NCBI RefSeq assembly: GCF_003989665.1
Contig: NZ_RZIJ01000003.1
Coordinates: 62,001-126,000, forward strand
Source of the DNA: Azospirillum doebereinerae
GTDB taxonomy: Bacteria; Pseudomonadota; Alphaproteobacteria; Azospirillales; Azospirillaceae
Direction of reading: 5' to 3'
Length of the DNA stretch: 64,000 bases
How positions within the stretch are numbered: the first letter of the stretch is position 1; each line of letters starts with the position of its first letter. Position numbers and translations under genes: made by a program. Below the pieces are notes generated by a model. That model was not told the DNA's origin, did no database searches, and saw only the letters and a program-made list of their open reading frames with translations. Below are positions 26,330 through 37,081 of this stretch, piece after piece.

Positions 26330-27408
26330 GGCGGGGCCTCCCCCGTGACGACGTGCAGATGCTCCGGGCGGAAGCCGACGACGACCGGGGCTCCCCGGTT
26401 CAGCCCGTCGCCCGGCATGCCCAGGCGGCGGCTCGCCAACAGCGCGTCGCCGACCCGGACCATCACGAGGGTCTGGCCGCCGGTGTTGATCACGTCCTCG
26501 ACGACGCCGCGCTCGGTGAGGAAACCGGGCGCGTCCGGCCGGTCGAGAAGCTCCAGATGCTCGGGCCGCAGCACGCCGGTGTGGTTCTGCCGGGCGTCGG
26601 CTCCGGGATGGGGGCCGTGATAGGGAACGGCCCCCGTCCCGAAGGCCAGCCGCAGCCCGCCGGCGCCGTCCGGCGCGCCGGGCAGCAGGTTCGCCTCCCC
26701 GATGAACTCGGCGACGAAGCGCGTGGCGGGCGTCGCGTAGATCGCCGTTCCCGACCCGACCTGCTCGATCAGGCCGCGATTCATCACGACGATCCGGTCG
26801 GCCATGCTCATCGCCTCCTCCTGGTCGTGGGTGACGAACACGAAGGCGATGCCCAGCTTCTCCTGAAGATGCTTCAGCTCGATCTGCATCCGCTTGCGCA
26901 GCTTCATGTCGAGCGCGCTCAGCGGTTCATCCAGAAGCAGCAGCTTGGGCCGATTGACCACCGCGCGCGCCAGGGCGACGCGCTGCTGCTGCCCACCCGA
27001 CAGCTCGCGCGGGTGGCGGGCGCCCAGCGCCTCCAGCCCGACCAACTGCAGTGCCTCCGCCGCGCGTTCCGCCGCCTCCGCACGAGGAACGCCGTGCCGT
27101 CGCGGGCCGTAGGCGACGTTGTCGAGAACGCTCATGTGGGGGAAAAGCGCGTAGTTCTGGAAGACCGTGTTCAGCGGCCGCCGGTGGGGCGGCAGCCGCG
27201 TCACGCTGTCCCCGGCGATCCGGATGTCACCGGAATCGGGGGCGAGGAAACCGGCGATGCAGCGCAGCAACGTGGTCTTGCCGCAGCCGCTGGGGCCGAG
27301 CAGGGCGATGAACTCGCCATGCTCGACCTCCAGCGAGACGCCCTTGAGCGCGTGGAATCCGCCGAAATGCTTGCCGAGATCACGGATGGACAGCAGGGCC
27401 GGGGGCAT
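26326..27408 (-). CDS. Pot-type ABC transporter ATP-binding protein
   Basis: The 360-residue ATPase has Walker [12 protein letters not shown], signature [15 protein letters not shown], Walker B LLLLDEPL, and a C-terminal TOBE-type domain ending FRPEHLHVV. It starts at 27408, 11 bases after the binding-protein stop, giving [20 protein letters not shown], the usual N-terminus. The long frame upstream is a shadow of the binding-protein gene. Confidence 0.92.
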   Translation of the reverse strand: MPPALLSIRDLGKHFGGFHALKGVSLEVEHGEFIALLGPSGCGKTTLLRCIAGFLAPDSGDIRIAGDSVTRLPPHRRPLNTVFQNYALFPHMSVLDNVAYGPRRHGVPRAEAAERAAEALQLVGLEALGARHPRELSGGQQQRVALARAVVNRPKLLLLDEPLSALDMKLRKRMQIELKHLQEKLGIAFVFVTHDQEEAMSMADRIVVMNRGLIEQVGSGTAIYATPATRFVAEFIGEANLLPGAPDGAGGLRLAFGTGAVPYHGPHPGADARQNHTGVLRPEHLELLDRPDAPGFLTERGVVEDVINTGGQTLVMVRVGDALLASRRLGMPGDGLNRGAPVVVGFRPEHLHVVTGEAPP

Positions 27409-27419
27409 GCCTCGTCCCC

Positions 27420-28463
27420 TTACTGGCGCGCGATTTCGCGGTTCCAGGCGTCGGTGATCGCGCCCCGGTCGCGGTTGATGTCCGCCCAGTTGAAGAGCTG
27501 CAGGTTCTTGACCGACCCGCCGACGCCCCAGGGCAGCTTGCGCTCGACCTCCGGCGCCACGGAAACCCCCTGCACGGACGGGCCGAGATAGAGCTTCTCG
27601 GCGAGGCAGGCGGAAGCCTGCGGGGTCAGGGCGGTGTCGATGAAGCGCGCGGCCTCGGTTTGGCGAGGGGTTCCCTTCACCAGATGCAGGCGCGCGTCGG
27701 TGGCCCATACGCCTTCCTTGGGAACGGCGAAGCCGATCGGCAGGCCCTTGTCCGCCAGATCCCAGGCACCGACGCTGAAATGGGCGCCGACGATGGCCTC
27801 GCCGCTCTGGTAGGCGTTGGAGGCCGCGCCCGAGCTGTCGAAATAAAGCGCGGTGTCGAGCGTCTTCAGCCGCGCGAAGGTCTTCGACAGGTCGTTCGCC
27901 GGGTTGCCCCAAATCTTGTTGAGGAACAGGATGAAGGGGACCCCCGACGAGTTGGCCGGGGACGGGATGGTCACCGCGCCCGCGAATTCCGGCTTCCACA
28001 GATCGTCCCACGAGGTCGGAGGCGTCCTGACCTTCTGGGTGTTGTAGGTCAGCCCCAGCGAGTAATAGCCGGTTCCCACCGCGTAGACGGCGCCGTCGGC
28101 CTTGTAGACCGCCTCGGGCGAGACCTTGGCGAGGTTCGGCACGGCCTGCGGGTCGATGGCGCCGGTGACGCCGGCGGCCTGCGCCAGTTCGCTGATGCCG
28201 CCGTCCATCCAGGCGACGTCGATGGTCGGCGCGCCCTTCTGCTGCTGAAGCTTGGCCAGCGTGACCGTCGAGGTCCCGATCTCGGCGACGACCTTGATCC
28301 CGGTCGCCTTGGTGAAGGGTTCCGCGACGCAGGTCCGGAAGGCGTCGCCCCAGTTGCCGCCGTACCAGGCGACGGTCAGGGAGGTCTGCGCGGCGGCGGG
28401 GTGGGTGACGGCGGTACCGGCCATGAGAGCGGCGCAACAGGCGGCAGCACGCAGAGAAGTCAT
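27420..28463 (-). CDS. Pot-type ABC transporter substrate-binding protein
   Basis: The 347-residue protein has a classical signal peptide ([20 protein letters not shown], cleavage near AAA-QT), then [20 protein letters not shown] and [20 protein letters not shown], typical for the PotD-like cluster. It is the first gene of a leftward operon and is transcribed away from a GlxA-type regulator. With the proline-racemase-family enzyme at the end of the operon, a proline or hydroxyproline derivative or a betaine is the best-guess ligand. Confidence 0.88.
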   Translation of the reverse strand: MTSLRAAACCAALMAGTAVTHPAAAQTSLTVAWYGGNWGDAFRTCVAEPFTKATGIKVVAEIGTSTVTLAKLQQQKGAPTIDVAWMDGGISELAQAAGVTGAIDPQAVPNLAKVSPEAVYKADGAVYAVGTGYYSLGLTYNTQKVRTPPTSWDDLWKPEFAGAVTIPSPANSSGVPFILFLNKIWGNPANDLSKTFARLKTLDTALYFDSSGAASNAYQSGEAIVGAHFSVGAWDLADKGLPIGFAVPKEGVWATDARLHLVKGTPRQTEAARFIDTALTPQASACLAEKLYLGPSVQGVSVAPEVERKLPWGVGGSVKNLQLFNWADINRDRGAITDAWNREIARQ

Positions 28464-28582
28464 GACGCTCTCCCTTGATGTCGGCCCTTGCGGGCGTGAA
28501 ACCCTTGCAACGTCGCCGATGCTAGCGAGGGGGCGGCTTTTTCCGATAGAAGAATGCGGACGGATGCTTGAATAATTCCGAC

Positions 28583-29605
28583 ATGAGCAGCGAACACCCC
28601 GGCACCCGAACCCTTTCCGGCGCGGACCCCAGGACGCTCCCCCGCCTGCGGATCGGCTTCGTCCTTCTGGATCAATTCACGCTGACCGCCTTTTCGGGCC
28701 TGATCGACGCGGTCCGGCTGGCCGCCGATCTCGGCGGGCGCAGCCGGCAGATCGACGCCAGTTGGACGGTGATGAGCGTCGGCGGGCAAGCCCGGCGGTC
28801 GAGCTGCGGCGTGCTGGTCACGCCGAACGAGGATCTGCGTGATCCGCTGGCCTTCGACTATGTCGCGGTCTGCGGGGGGAACGATTACCTGAACGACGTC
28901 CAACCGGCGCGGCTGACCGACTATCTGCGGCGGGCGGCGTCCGGCCGGGTCCGGCTGCTCGGCGTCTGCACCGGAACCTTCGCCATCGCCCATGCGGGCC
29001 TCGTCGGCACCCGGCGGGTGTGCGTCCATTGGAACGTCCTGGACGCCTTCCGCGAGCGGTTCCCGAGCGTCACCGCCACGGTCGACCAGCTGTTCATCGA
29101 CGAGGGCGACCTGATCACCTGCGCGGGATCGACCGCCGCCATCGACCTCGGCCTCTATCTCATCGGTCGGCATTGCGGCGGCCAGAAGGCGCGGCAGGCG
29201 GTCCGCCACATGATGCTGCAGGACATCCGGTCCGCCGCGCTGCCGCAGGCCCATTTCTACGCCAACCTGGACGGCATCGCCGACATCCGCGTCCGGCAGG
29301 CGTCGCATTTCATCGAGCAGAGGCTCGATTCCCCGCCGTCGGTCGAGGCCATCGCCCGTTACGTCGGGGTGAGCGCCCGGCAGTTGGAGCGTGCTTTCCA
29401 GGCGGCGCTCGGCGTGTCGCCGGCGGCCTTCCAGCGCCGGTTGCGGTTGGATTACGGGCGTTGGCTGCTGGAGAACACGCGCCGTTCGATCACCGACATC
29501 GCCTTCGACTGCGGGTTCGCCGACGCCGCGCATTTCTCGCGCGACTTCAAGGCCCAGTTCGGCCGGATGCCGAGCAAGGCGCGCGGCCCCGCGCCGGGCT
29601 CGTGA
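28583..29605 (+). CDS. GlxA-type transcriptional regulator (DJ-1/PfpI + AraC domains)
   Basis: The 340-residue protein combines an N-terminal class-I glutamine-amidotransferase-like domain (~20-200), with the nucleophile-elbow cysteine kept in LLGVCTGTFAIAHAG, and a C-terminal AraC domain with two helix-turn-helices (VEAIARYVGVSARQLERAF; SITDIAFDCGFADAAHFSRD). Relatives activate operons for glycine betaine, carnitine or other quaternary-amine/amino-acid catabolism. It is divergent from the importer/racemase operon and probably activates it. ATG 28583 is preferred to TTG 28568; neither has a strong Shine-Dalgarno. Confidence 0.88.
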   Translation: MSSEHPGTRTLSGADPRTLPRLRIGFVLLDQFTLTAFSGLIDAVRLAADLGGRSRQIDASWTVMSVGGQARRSSCGVLVTPNEDLRDPLAFDYVAVCGGNDYLNDVQPARLTDYLRRAASGRVRLLGVCTGTFAIAHAGLVGTRRVCVHWNVLDAFRERFPSVTATVDQLFIDEGDLITCAGSTAAIDLGLYLIGRHCGGQKARQAVRHMMLQDIRSAALPQAHFYANLDGIADIRVRQASHFIEQRLDSPPSVEAIARYVGVSARQLERAFQAALGVSPAAFQRRLRLDYGRWLLENTRRSITDIAFDCGFADAAHFSRDFKAQFGRMPSKARGPAPGS

Positions 29606-29638
29606 GCGTCGCGGGGCAGGACCGGCGGCGTCCGTCCG

Positions 29639-31123
29639 TCACCCGACCAGGCTGTGGGAGATTTCCTTCACCTTGTGGGTGGCGTCGCTTACCACGCCGG
29701 TCGCGATCGCGATCTCGTTCATGCTGTTGAGGATGCCGCCGACGCCCATCGCGGCGTCCTGCATGTTGGCGGACATCGCGCGGGTGACGATGGTCTGCTC
29801 CTCCACCGCCGAGGCAATGGCCGCGGAAATCTCGTTCATGTGGGCGATGACGCCGGACACGTCGCCGATCGACGTCGCGGCGTCGCTGGTCGCCTTCTGG
29901 ATGCCGGCGATCTGGGTGGTGATCTCCTCCGTGGCCCGGGCGGTCTGGCCGGCCAACGTCTTCACCTCGCAGGCGACGACCGCGAAGCCCCGACCGGCCT
30001 CGCCGGCGCGGGCCGCCTCGATCGTCGCGTTCAGCGCCAGCAGGTTGGTCTGCTTGGCGATCTGCTGGATCAGGCCGACCACGTCGCCGATGCGGGACGC
30101 CGCCTCGGTCAGGCCGGCCATGATGGCGGCGGTGTGGTTCGCCTGATCCACTGCCCGCACGGTGACCTGCGCCGCCTCGTTCATGCGGCGGCCGATCTCG
30201 TCGATCGCCGCCGACAGCTGCTCCGCGCCCGCCGCCGCCGCCTGGACATTGGAGGAGATCTGGGTCGAGACGGTGGCGGCGTTGGCCGCCTGCCCGTTGG
30301 CGGTGGAGATTGCGGTGGTGATCGCGCCGAGGTCGGTGTCGATCTCCGTCTGGATTTCGCTGCGCTGCAGGCGCTCCCTGACCTTGGCGGTGATGTCGGT
30401 GGCGAACTTCACGACCTTCACCGGTCGGCCGTGGGGGTCGAAGATCGGGTTGTAGGTCGCCTGGATCCAGACGTCCCGGCCGTTCTTGCCGATCCGCCGG
30501 TATTCGGCGGTCTGGTATTCGCCGCGCCCCAGCGCCTCCCAGAAGCGGCGGTAGGCCGGGGATTCCCGTTCGGCCGGATCGACGAACAGGCTGTGGTGGC
30601 GCCCCCGGATTTCCGCCAAGCTGTAGCCGAGGGTTTGCAGGAAGTTGCCGTTCGCGTCGAGGATGGTGCCGTCCATCGCGAACTGGATGACCGCCTGGGA
30701 CTTGTTGATGGCGTCGATCTGGCCCTGGAAGTCGGCGGCCTTGACCTTCTGGTCGGTGATGTTGGTGGCGAACTTCACCACCTTGGTCGGCTTGCCGTTG
30801 CGCCCGACGATCGGGTTGTAGGTCGCCTGGATCCAGACGTCGCGGCCGTCCTTGCCGATCCGCCGGTATTCGGCGGTCTGGTATTCGCCGCGCTCCAGCG
30901 CCTCCCAGAAGCGGCGGTAGGCCGGGCATTCCCGTTCCGCCGGATCGACGAACAGGCTGTGGTGGCGCCCCTGGATTTCCCGCAGGCTGTAGCCGACGGT
31001 GTCGAGAAAGTTCTGGTTGGCCGTGATGATGGTGCCATCGAGGTTGAACTCGATGACCGCCTGGGACTTGTCCAGCGCATCGAGCTTGGCCGTCCGCTCC
31101 AACCCGCTTTGGAATCCCATCAT
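29639..31123 (-). CDS. soluble methyl-accepting chemotaxis protein with two PAS domains
   Basis: The 494-residue receptor lacks a transmembrane segment and so acts in the cytoplasm. Two PAS domains (~16-137 and ~138-260) are followed by a signalling helix and an MCP domain with the conserved hairpin tip [20 protein letters not shown] and [14 protein letters not shown]. The PAS domains resemble those of Aer-like redox/energy receptors and are near-duplicates of each other. The start at 31123 follows AAAGGG by ~8 bases. The gene is convergent with the GlxA-type gene and stands alone. Confidence 0.92.
   Translation of the reverse strand: MMGFQSGLERTAKLDALDKSQAVIEFNLDGTIITANQNFLDTVGYSLREIQGRHHSLFVDPAERECPAYRRFWEALERGEYQTAEYRRIGKDGRDVWIQATYNPIVGRNGKPTKVVKFATNITDQKVKAADFQGQIDAINKSQAVIQFAMDGTILDANGNFLQTLGYSLAEIRGRHHSLFVDPAERESPAYRRFWEALGRGEYQTAEYRRIGKNGRDVWIQATYNPIFDPHGRPVKVVKFATDITAKVRERLQRSEIQTEIDTDLGAITTAISTANGQAANAATVSTQISSNVQAAAAGAEQLSAAIDEIGRRMNEAAQVTVRAVDQANHTAAIMAGLTEAASRIGDVVGLIQQIAKQTNLLALNATIEAARAGEAGRGFAVVACEVKTLAGQTARATEEITTQIAGIQKATSDAATSIGDVSGVIAHMNEISAAIASAVEEQTIVTRAMSANMQDAAMGVGGILNSMNEIAIATGVVSDATHKVKEISHSLVG
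30390..31078 (-). repeat. tandem duplication encoding two PAS modules
   Basis: Two adjacent copies of a 122-codon unit (366 bp): 31078-30713 and 30712 to about 30390. Long runs of identical protein sequence recur, for example [19 protein letters not shown] and [13 protein letters not shown], and the DNA is also near-identical, including at wobble positions. This indicates a recent duplication or gene conversion within the receptor. Confidence 0.85.
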
Positions 31124-31787
31124 GACCGAACCCTTTCCATTATGAACATCGTTGAATAGAAGGCTGTTGATCGGCCGATCATGCGCAGCGGCCGGAGCCT
31201 CCATCGCGCGGGAGGGCCTTGCTGGTGCACCATTTTTCGTCATGCTCCGCAGCCTGCGGCGCTTGTGAAAGGATTTAAGCGTCGGCTTCGCGACCCTAGC
31301 AATAAGGGTTGCCCCGGACCCTTTCGGGGTATAGCTATCCTTTGGCGTCGCGATGCCGGTCGGTTTTTCGGAACGCTCCAGGGGATCCGAAAACCGGGTT
31401 TCCCAACACAAGATCAAAGACTTCTGGAAAGCGGCGGTTGTGTACGCGGCGCCGCCCCGCTCATTTTTCTCCCACGCCGTTCCGGCGGTGGGCCCGGCAA
31501 GCCCTACCCATAATGTCTGCGGCCTGCCGGGGCGGGTGGCCCCTCGTATGAAAGCACTGTGGCGAGGTGCGTTGCCTATCCATTTTCCCAACTCCCCTAT
31601 ACGGTGGGCGGGACATGGGTGCGGATCGTCGGCTGTTTGAAGATCGGAAAGCCAAATTTCGTGCGCCGAGACGGGCGATCCGACGACCCGTCCCTCCACG
31701 TCCAAGGGACCAGCGTATAAACCCTGCCCGAATTCCCAGGGCCGTCTCCAGCCCTGGGTGGCCTTGACCACCCGGGGCCGATTTGCG
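31124..31787. other. 664-bp intergenic region without a recognisable gene
   Basis: It lies between the chemoreceptor start (31123) and the TRAP permease stop (31788). Open frames here have no recognisable protein. Visible structures are an 8-bp inverted repeat TTTTCGGA (31365-31372) / TCCGAAAA (31386-31393) and two adjacent hairpins at 31735-31773. The part near the chemoreceptor must hold its promoter; none is clear enough to name. Confidence 0.6.
31735..31773 (-). terminator. two adjacent hairpins after the TRAP operon
   Basis: CCCAGGGC (31735-31742) pairs with GCCCTGGG (31751-31758), and GGGTGG (31756-31761) with CCACCC (31768-31773). The two stems share bases and are alternatives. They sit 15-50 bases beyond the leftward TRAP permease stop. 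No T-run follows; termination is inferred from place and stability. Confidence 0.45.
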
Positions 31788-33659
31788 TTAAAGAAAGCCG
31801 ATGGACAGCCACGGAATCGCGGCGACCAGGATCAGACCGACCAGGAGCGCCGCCAGATAGCCCAGGATGGGCCGCATGCCCTCGTCGGGGTTGATGCGGC
31901 CGATGGCGCAGGCGACGTAGTAGCCGACGCCGAAGGGTGGGGCGAACAGGCCCATGCCCATGGCGAGGATGACGATCATCGCGTACTGCACCTCGTGCAC
32001 CCCCATCTGGCGGGCGATGGGGAACAGCAGCGGTCCGAACAGCACGATGGCGGGAATCCCCTCCAGCACGCTGCCCAGCACGATGAAGGCGACGATCGAC
32101 ACGGCGATGAAGGTGAAGGAGCCCCCCGGCAGGCTGGCCATCAATTGCGCGAGGTCGGTCGAGAAGCCCGACCGGGTGAGGCACCACGCCATGCCGGTGG
32201 CGGTGCCGATGATCAGCAAGATCGCCCCGGACAGGGCCGCCGTCTCCACCAGCATCGGCACCAGCCGCCTCCAGTCGAAGCGCCGGTAGACCAACAGCCC
32301 GACCACCATCGAGTAGACGATGCCGATGGTCGAGACCTCGGTCGCCGTGGCGATGCCCTCGACCACCGCCGCGCGGATGACGAAGGGCAGGGCCAGCGCC
32401 GGGACCGCCACGAACAAGCTGCGGCCGAGCTCGCGCCGGGTCGGGCGACGCACTCGCGACAGATCTTCGTGGCGGTAGCGGAACCACACGACGACGCACA
32501 GCGTGAAGGCCAGGACGAGGCCGGGCAGCAGGCCGCCGGTGAACAGCGCCGCGATGGAGACGCCGGTCACCGAACCGATGGTGATGAGCACGATGCTGGG
32601 CGGGATCGTTTCGGTCTGCGCGCCGGTCGCCGCCAGCAACGCCACCAGATCGCCCGGCTTGGCGCCGCGCGCCTTCATCTCGGGGAACAGCACCGGGGCG
32701 ACGGCCGCCATGTCCGCCGCCTTGGCGCCGGAAATGCCCGAGACGAGGTACATGGCGCCGACCAGCACGTAGGACAGCCCGCCGCGCACATGGCCCAGCA
32801 GGTTGGCGAGCACCGCGACCATCGCGCGCGCCATGCCGGTCATCTCGATCAGCAGGCCTAGGAACACGAAGAGCGGCACCGACAGCAGGATCAGGTGCGA
32901 CATGCCCTCGTCCATGCGGCCGATCACCACCAGCAGCGGCACGCTGGTTGTCAGCGCGAGGTAGCCGAAGCTGGCGAGGCCGAAGGCGAAGGCGATGGGC
33001 ACCCCGGCGAAGACGGCGCCGGCGACGATGCCGACGAAGAAGATCAGCAGGTTGAGCTTGCCCAAACCGGCGAAGGCCGGCTGGAGCAGCGCGAACAGCA
33101 GGGCGACCCCGGCGACGGCCAGCAGGGCGCCGCCGACCAGACGGAGATTCCCCACGCTGGCCAGACGGACCAGCGCGACGACGATCATCAGCCCCAGCCC
33201 GACCGGCAGGGCCGCCGCCCGCCACATGTTGGAGATTTCCAAGGCCGGGGTGACGATGGCGTCCTCCTCATGCGCGAACTCGGCGGCCGGGCCGATGACG
33301 AGCAGGAGGAAGGCCAGCGCCGCCGCCACCGCGAACACGTCCAGGAAGGCGCGCAGCGGCGGCGACGCCCAGCTGACGAAGGCGGTCATCCGCATGTGCT
33401 CGCCCCGGCGGAACGCCACGACCGATCCCAGCATGGCGAGCCACAGGAACAGGATCGAGGCGAGCTCGTCGGACCAGGTGATCGGGGTGTGCAGGACGTA
33501 GCGCGCCACGATGCCCGAGAACAGCAGGACGATCTCGGCGGCGACCAGCAGCGCCACCGGGATCTCGACGATCCGCCCCAGGATGGCGTCGACGCGCGCC
33601 AGCCCTGGGGACGAGGACCCAACCGCTCCGCCGGTCTTGTGATCGGCGAGCGCCGTCAT
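31788..33659 (-). CDS. TRAP transporter fused permease (DctQM)
   Basis: The 623-residue membrane protein joins both TRAP permease subunits. An N-terminal DctQ-like four-helix part (~20-165) contains [20 protein letters not shown]. It is followed by a DctM-like part (~190-620) with ~12 helices, including [34 protein letters not shown] and [24 protein letters not shown] systems import organic acids, often sugar acids, with a sodium gradient. Its ATG overlaps the DctP stop (ATGA). Confidence 0.92.
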   Translation of the reverse strand: MTALADHKTGGAVGSSSPGLARVDAILGRIVEIPVALLVAAEIVLLFSGIVARYVLHTPITWSDELASILFLWLAMLGSVVAFRRGEHMRMTAFVSWASPPLRAFLDVFAVAAALAFLLLVIGPAAEFAHEEDAIVTPALEISNMWRAAALPVGLGLMIVVALVRLASVGNLRLVGGALLAVAGVALLFALLQPAFAGLGKLNLLIFFVGIVAGAVFAGVPIAFAFGLASFGYLALTTSVPLLVVIGRMDEGMSHLILLSVPLFVFLGLLIEMTGMARAMVAVLANLLGHVRGGLSYVLVGAMYLVSGISGAKAADMAAVAPVLFPEMKARGAKPGDLVALLAATGAQTETIPPSIVLITIGSVTGVSIAALFTGGLLPGLVLAFTLCVVVWFRYRHEDLSRVRRPTRRELGRSLFVAVPALALPFVIRAAVVEGIATATEVSTIGIVYSMVVGLLVYRRFDWRRLVPMLVETAALSGAILLIIGTATGMAWCLTRSGFSTDLAQLMASLPGGSFTFIAVSIVAFIVLGSVLEGIPAIVLFGPLLFPIARQMGVHEVQYAMIVILAMGMGLFAPPFGVGYYVACAIGRINPDEGMRPILGYLAALLVGLILVAAIPWLSIGFL

Positions 33660-34663
33660 GTCAGGGCGCCCACGGACTTCTCGAAGACGCTCCAGGCCTC
33701 CTCGCCGTATTTGGCCTTCCACTCCGCGTAGAAGCCGGCCTTTCGCAGGGCGGCCCGGAACGGCTCGGGATCGGTCTGGTTGAAAGCGAGGCCCTTCTGG
33801 GACAGCGAGTCACGCAGCGCCGCGTTGAGGGCGGCGATGTCCTGGCGCTGGGTCAGCCCGGCCTCGTTGAAGCCCCGGCTGACGATCTGGCGCAGATCCT
33901 CGGGCAGCGAGCGCCACGCCCGGCCGTTGGTGACGATCCACGACCCGTCCCAGACATGGTTGGTCACCGAGCAGAACTTCTGCACCTCGTAGAACTTGGC
34001 GGTGTCGGCGACGACCAGCGGGTTTTCCTGCCCGTCGACCACGCCGGTCTGCAAAGCGGTGTAGACCTCGCCCAGGTTGATGCTGGTGGGGGCGCCGCCC
34101 AGCGCCTTGAACAGCGAGACGTAGACCGGGCTGACCGGCACCCGGATTTTGAAGTTGGCCAGATCCTGCGGCCCGGTGATGGCCTTGGTGCGGGTGGTGA
34201 TCTGGCGGAAGCCGTTGTCCCAGATGCGGTCGAAGGCGTAGAGCCCGACCTTCTCGAACCCCTTGCGGATGTAGCCGCCGAGATCGCCGTCCATCGCCTT
34301 CCAGACGGCGTCGTAGTCCTTGAAGGCGAAGCCCATGCCGTTGATCGAGGCGACCGGCACCAGGGTGGACAGGATCAGCCCGCCGGTGCTGAAGAACTCG
34401 ATCCCGCCCGACCGCACCTGGGCCAGCAGGTCGCTGTCGCCGCCGAGCTGGCTGTTGGGGAAGACGGCGATGTCGACCTTGCCGCCGGTGTCCCGCTTGA
34501 TCCGCTCGGCGGCTTCCAGCGCGCGGATGTGGAGCGGGTGGCTGGCCGGAAAGCCGTGGCCGAATTTCCAGCTGAACTCCGCCGCCTTGGCGCGCGACAC
34601 GAAGGGACCCATGGCCACGGCCGCCGTCCCCGCCGCCAGAAAATGTCTCCGTTTGATGAGCAT
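33656..34663 (-). CDS. TRAP transporter substrate-binding protein (DctP)
   Basis: The 335-residue periplasmic protein has an export signal (RRHFLAAGTAAVAMGPFVSR, twin-arginine-like) and the DctP fold: FPNSQLGGDSDLLAQVRSGG, then the ligand-arginine region DLANFKIRVPVSPVYVSLFK and NLGEVYTALQTGVVDGQENP. The Arg in KIRVP normally binds the substrate carboxylate, so an acid is expected. The start at 34663 follows GGAGG by ~6 bases. Co-transcribed sugar-acid-type enzymes upstream suggest an aldonate or similar acid. Confidence 0.92.
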   Translation of the reverse strand: MLIKRRHFLAAGTAAVAMGPFVSRAKAAEFSWKFGHGFPASHPLHIRALEAAERIKRDTGGKVDIAVFPNSQLGGDSDLLAQVRSGGIEFFSTGGLILSTLVPVASINGMGFAFKDYDAVWKAMDGDLGGYIRKGFEKVGLYAFDRIWDNGFRQITTRTKAITGPQDLANFKIRVPVSPVYVSLFKALGGAPTSINLGEVYTALQTGVVDGQENPLVVADTAKFYEVQKFCSVTNHVWDGSWIVTNGRAWRSLPEDLRQIVSRGFNEAGLTQRQDIAALNAALRDSLSQKGLAFNQTDPEPFRAALRKAGFYAEWKAKYGEEAWSVFEKSVGALT

Positions 34664-34727
34664 GTTCGTTCCCTCCCGTTTGTGTTTTTGGCCAGCTTGT
34701 GTCTTTGGTCCGATGGATCGGTCCGGC

Positions 34728-35804
34728 TCAGGCGGCCGGCCGCCGACCCTCCAGCGCCGCGTCGAGGATGCCGCGCACGGCTTCCATCGTGACGGGTCCC
34801 GGATTGTTGCCGTTGTCGGTCTCCACCGTGATCCGCGCCGCCTCCTCGATGGAGTCGCGCGAGAATCCGACATCGGCGAGGCGCGTCGGCAGCCCGACGG
34901 TCTCCATCAGGTCGAAGATCGCGCCGCCGACGTCGGTGACGTTCATTGCGGCGGCGAGCCGGCCCATGGCCTCCGGAGCGAAGCGCGCGTTGTAGGCGGC
35001 GACGTGGGGCAGCACCAGCGCGTGGGACAGGCCGTGCGACACGCCGTAGGTGCCGCCCAGCACATGGGCGACGCCGTGTTGCAGGGCGAAGCCGCCCGAC
35101 AGGGCCGCCCCCGCCAGATGCGCGCCGTAGAGCAGGTCGCCGCGCGCCTCCAGGTCGTCGGGTCGGCGCGCCACGCGGGGCAGGGCGTCGAGGATCGCCC
35201 GCGCGCCCTCCATTGCCGCCTGGACGATGACCGGGCTGACGGTCGGCACGTAGACCACGTCGACGCAATGGGCGAGCGCGTTCATGGCGCTGGCCGCGCT
35301 GACGTCCAGCGGCAGTCCGACCGACAGGGCGGGGTCGTAGACCACCGTGCCGGCCAGCATGCGCAGGCTCTGGTGCATCCGCTTCACGCCGTCGATGGTG
35401 ATGCCGCAGAAGCCGGTCATCTCCGAGCCGGAATAGGTGGTGGGCACCGCGATGACCGGCAGGGCCAGCTCCAGCGCGATGGCCTTGCCCAGGCCGATGG
35501 AGGCGCCGCCGCCGACGCTCACCAGGCAGTCCGCGCCCATCTCCGCCGCCCGCGCCTGGCCCTTGCGGGCCAGCTCGATGGGAACCTGCGAGATGGCTTC
35601 GGGCAGCAGGCCGACGCAGCGCTCGCCGAGACGCTCGACGACGCGCCGGGCCATGGCGCCGCGTCCGGGGGTCGAGACGACCAGCGCGCGCCGCGCGCCG
35701 AGGCGCTCGACCTCCTCGTCGATCCGGTCGGCGGCACCGGCGCCGAAGACCACGCGCGACGGCACGGCGTTGTACACATCACCGGGAGTGCTGAAAGTCC
35801 GCAT
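34728..35804 (-). CDS. iron-containing alcohol dehydrogenase, maleylacetate-reductase-like
   Basis: The 358-residue NAD(P)-dependent oxidoreductase has the GGGASIGLGKAIALE dinucleotide site and the metal-site pattern of the maleylacetate-reductase branch: SAASAMNALAHCVDVVY and FALQHGVAHVLGGTYGVSHG. Maleylacetate reductase belongs to aromatic degradation, but the neighbours here (TRAP importer, enolase-superfamily dehydratase, 2-hydroxyacid dehydrogenase) point to sugar acids, so the substrate may be another oxo-acid or semialdehyde. It lies third in the operon, 56 bases after the dehydratase. Confidence 0.85.
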   Translation of the reverse strand: MRTFSTPGDVYNAVPSRVVFGAGAADRIDEEVERLGARRALVVSTPGRGAMARRVVERLGERCVGLLPEAISQVPIELARKGQARAAEMGADCLVSVGGGASIGLGKAIALELALPVIAVPTTYSGSEMTGFCGITIDGVKRMHQSLRMLAGTVVYDPALSVGLPLDVSAASAMNALAHCVDVVYVPTVSPVIVQAAMEGARAILDALPRVARRPDDLEARGDLLYGAHLAGAALSGGFALQHGVAHVLGGTYGVSHGLSHALVLPHVAAYNARFAPEAMGRLAAAMNVTDVGGAIFDLMETVGLPTRLADVGFSRDSIEEAARITVETDNGNNPGPVTMEAVRGILDAALEGRRPAA

Positions 35805-35860
35805 GATAAGTCCTTGGTTTCGTTCGTCTCTCGGTTGGGCTTGCCGTTCTCCGCGGCGCC

Positions 35861-37081
35861 TCACCAGTCGACGATGGTCCCGTCCTCCAGCAACGCCGAC
35901 GCCGAGTGCATGACCTCGGGCTTGAAGGGATGCTTGGCCGCCTCGGTCTCGTTCACCTCGATGCCGAAGCCGACGACGTCCGGGACCTCCCAATGGCTGC
36001 CCGTGCGGCGGATGGGGGTCTGGACCACGTCGTCGTACCAGGGCACGGCGCCGGTCATCTCCTCCTGGATCACGAAGTTCGGGGTGGCGACGTCGAAATG
36101 CAGGGCCGCCACGCCGGCCAGCGGGCCGTTGGGGTTGTGCGGCGCGATGCCGATCATCTCGGCCTCGGCCAAGGCGGCGATGCGCTTGCCTTCCAGCAGA
36201 CCGCCGGTGTGGTTCAGGTCGGGCTGCGCGACGTGCAGGGCCTTGGACGTGAAGACCGGCAGGAATTCCTTCAGCCCGACCAGCCGCTCGCCCGACGCGA
36301 TGGGGCAGTCGGCCTGCTCGGCGATGCGGCGCAGCGCGTCGGTGTCGCCCGGCTGCACCGGCTCCTCGCAGAACATCGGGCGGTAGGGTTCCAGTTCGCG
36401 GATGAAGCCCATGGCGGCGGCGACCGAGGCGGGGCGGCCGTGGAAGTCGATCATGATGTCGACGCCCTCGCCGACCGTGTCGCGCAGCGCCTGCATCATG
36501 CGGCCGACGTGGCGCTGGGCCGGAACCGGGGACGTGTAGGCGCCGTAGGGGATGAAGACGACCTTGAGCGCGTCGTAGCCCTTCTCCACCACCGCCGCCG
36601 CCCGCTCCTTGAGGGAGCCGATGTCGAAGGTCTCGTAAACCGAGCGCATCTCGCCCAAGCCCAGATGGGTGTAGACGCGCACCCGGTCGCGCACCTTGCC
36701 CCCGAGCAGGCGCCAGACCGGCAGGCCGACGCTCTTGCCGAAGATGTCCCACAGCGCGTGCTCGATGCCGCTGATCGCGGTCACGCCGACCATGCCCAGC
36801 TTGTAGTAGCTGAACTTGTTCATCGCGCGCAGGCATTGCTCGATGTCGCGCGGGTCCCGGCCCAGCACGGTCGGCTCCAGATCCTCGACCGCGCCGGTGA
36901 CCGCGCGGGTCTTCCAGTTCAGGCTGGCCTCGCCCCAGCCGTACAGGCCGGGCTGGTCGGTCAGGACCTTCACGAAGATCCAGTTGCGCATCTCGGCGTT
37001 GACGACGAAGGTCTTCACGCCGGTGATCTTGATCGGCACGCCGGCGGTGCGGCGGGCGAGGTCCTCGGTCTCTCGGATCAT
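35861..37081 (-). CDS. enolase-superfamily acid-sugar dehydratase, galactonate-dehydratase-like
   Basis: The 406-residue protein has the mandelate-racemase/enolase layout: an N-terminal capping domain (~15-135) and a barrel. Metal ligands are seen in DIMIDFHGRP, MFCEEPVQPG and IASGERLVG; a catalytic His sits in GIAPHNPNGPLA. These motifs match D-galactonate dehydratase and relatives that make 2-keto-3-deoxy acids. Its ATG overlaps the stop of the dehydrogenase gene upstream. The specific sugar acid is not readable from sequence. Confidence 0.85.
   Translation of the reverse strand: MIRETEDLARRTAGVPIKITGVKTFVVNAEMRNWIFVKVLTDQPGLYGWGEASLNWKTRAVTGAVEDLEPTVLGRDPRDIEQCLRAMNKFSYYKLGMVGVTAISGIEHALWDIFGKSVGLPVWRLLGGKVRDRVRVYTHLGLGEMRSVYETFDIGSLKERAAAVVEKGYDALKVVFIPYGAYTSPVPAQRHVGRMMQALRDTVGEGVDIMIDFHGRPASVAAAMGFIRELEPYRPMFCEEPVQPGDTDALRRIAEQADCPIASGERLVGLKEFLPVFTSKALHVAQPDLNHTGGLLEGKRIAALAEAEMIGIAPHNPNGPLAGVAALHFDVATPNFVIQEEMTGAVPWYDDVVQTPIRRTGSHWEVPDVVGFGIEVNETEAAKHPFKPEVMHSASALLEDGTIVDW

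Noticed and set aside
31495..31580. Second sigma-54 promoter (TGGCGA...TTGC) upstream of the chemoreceptor
   Set aside because: The spacing between the elements is 6 rather than 5, the orientation is away from the chemoreceptor and the -24 element is imperfect.
31181..31767. Several 60-110-codon frames upstream of the chemoreceptor
   Set aside because: They overlap one another on both strands and show no protein family features; treated as non-coding.
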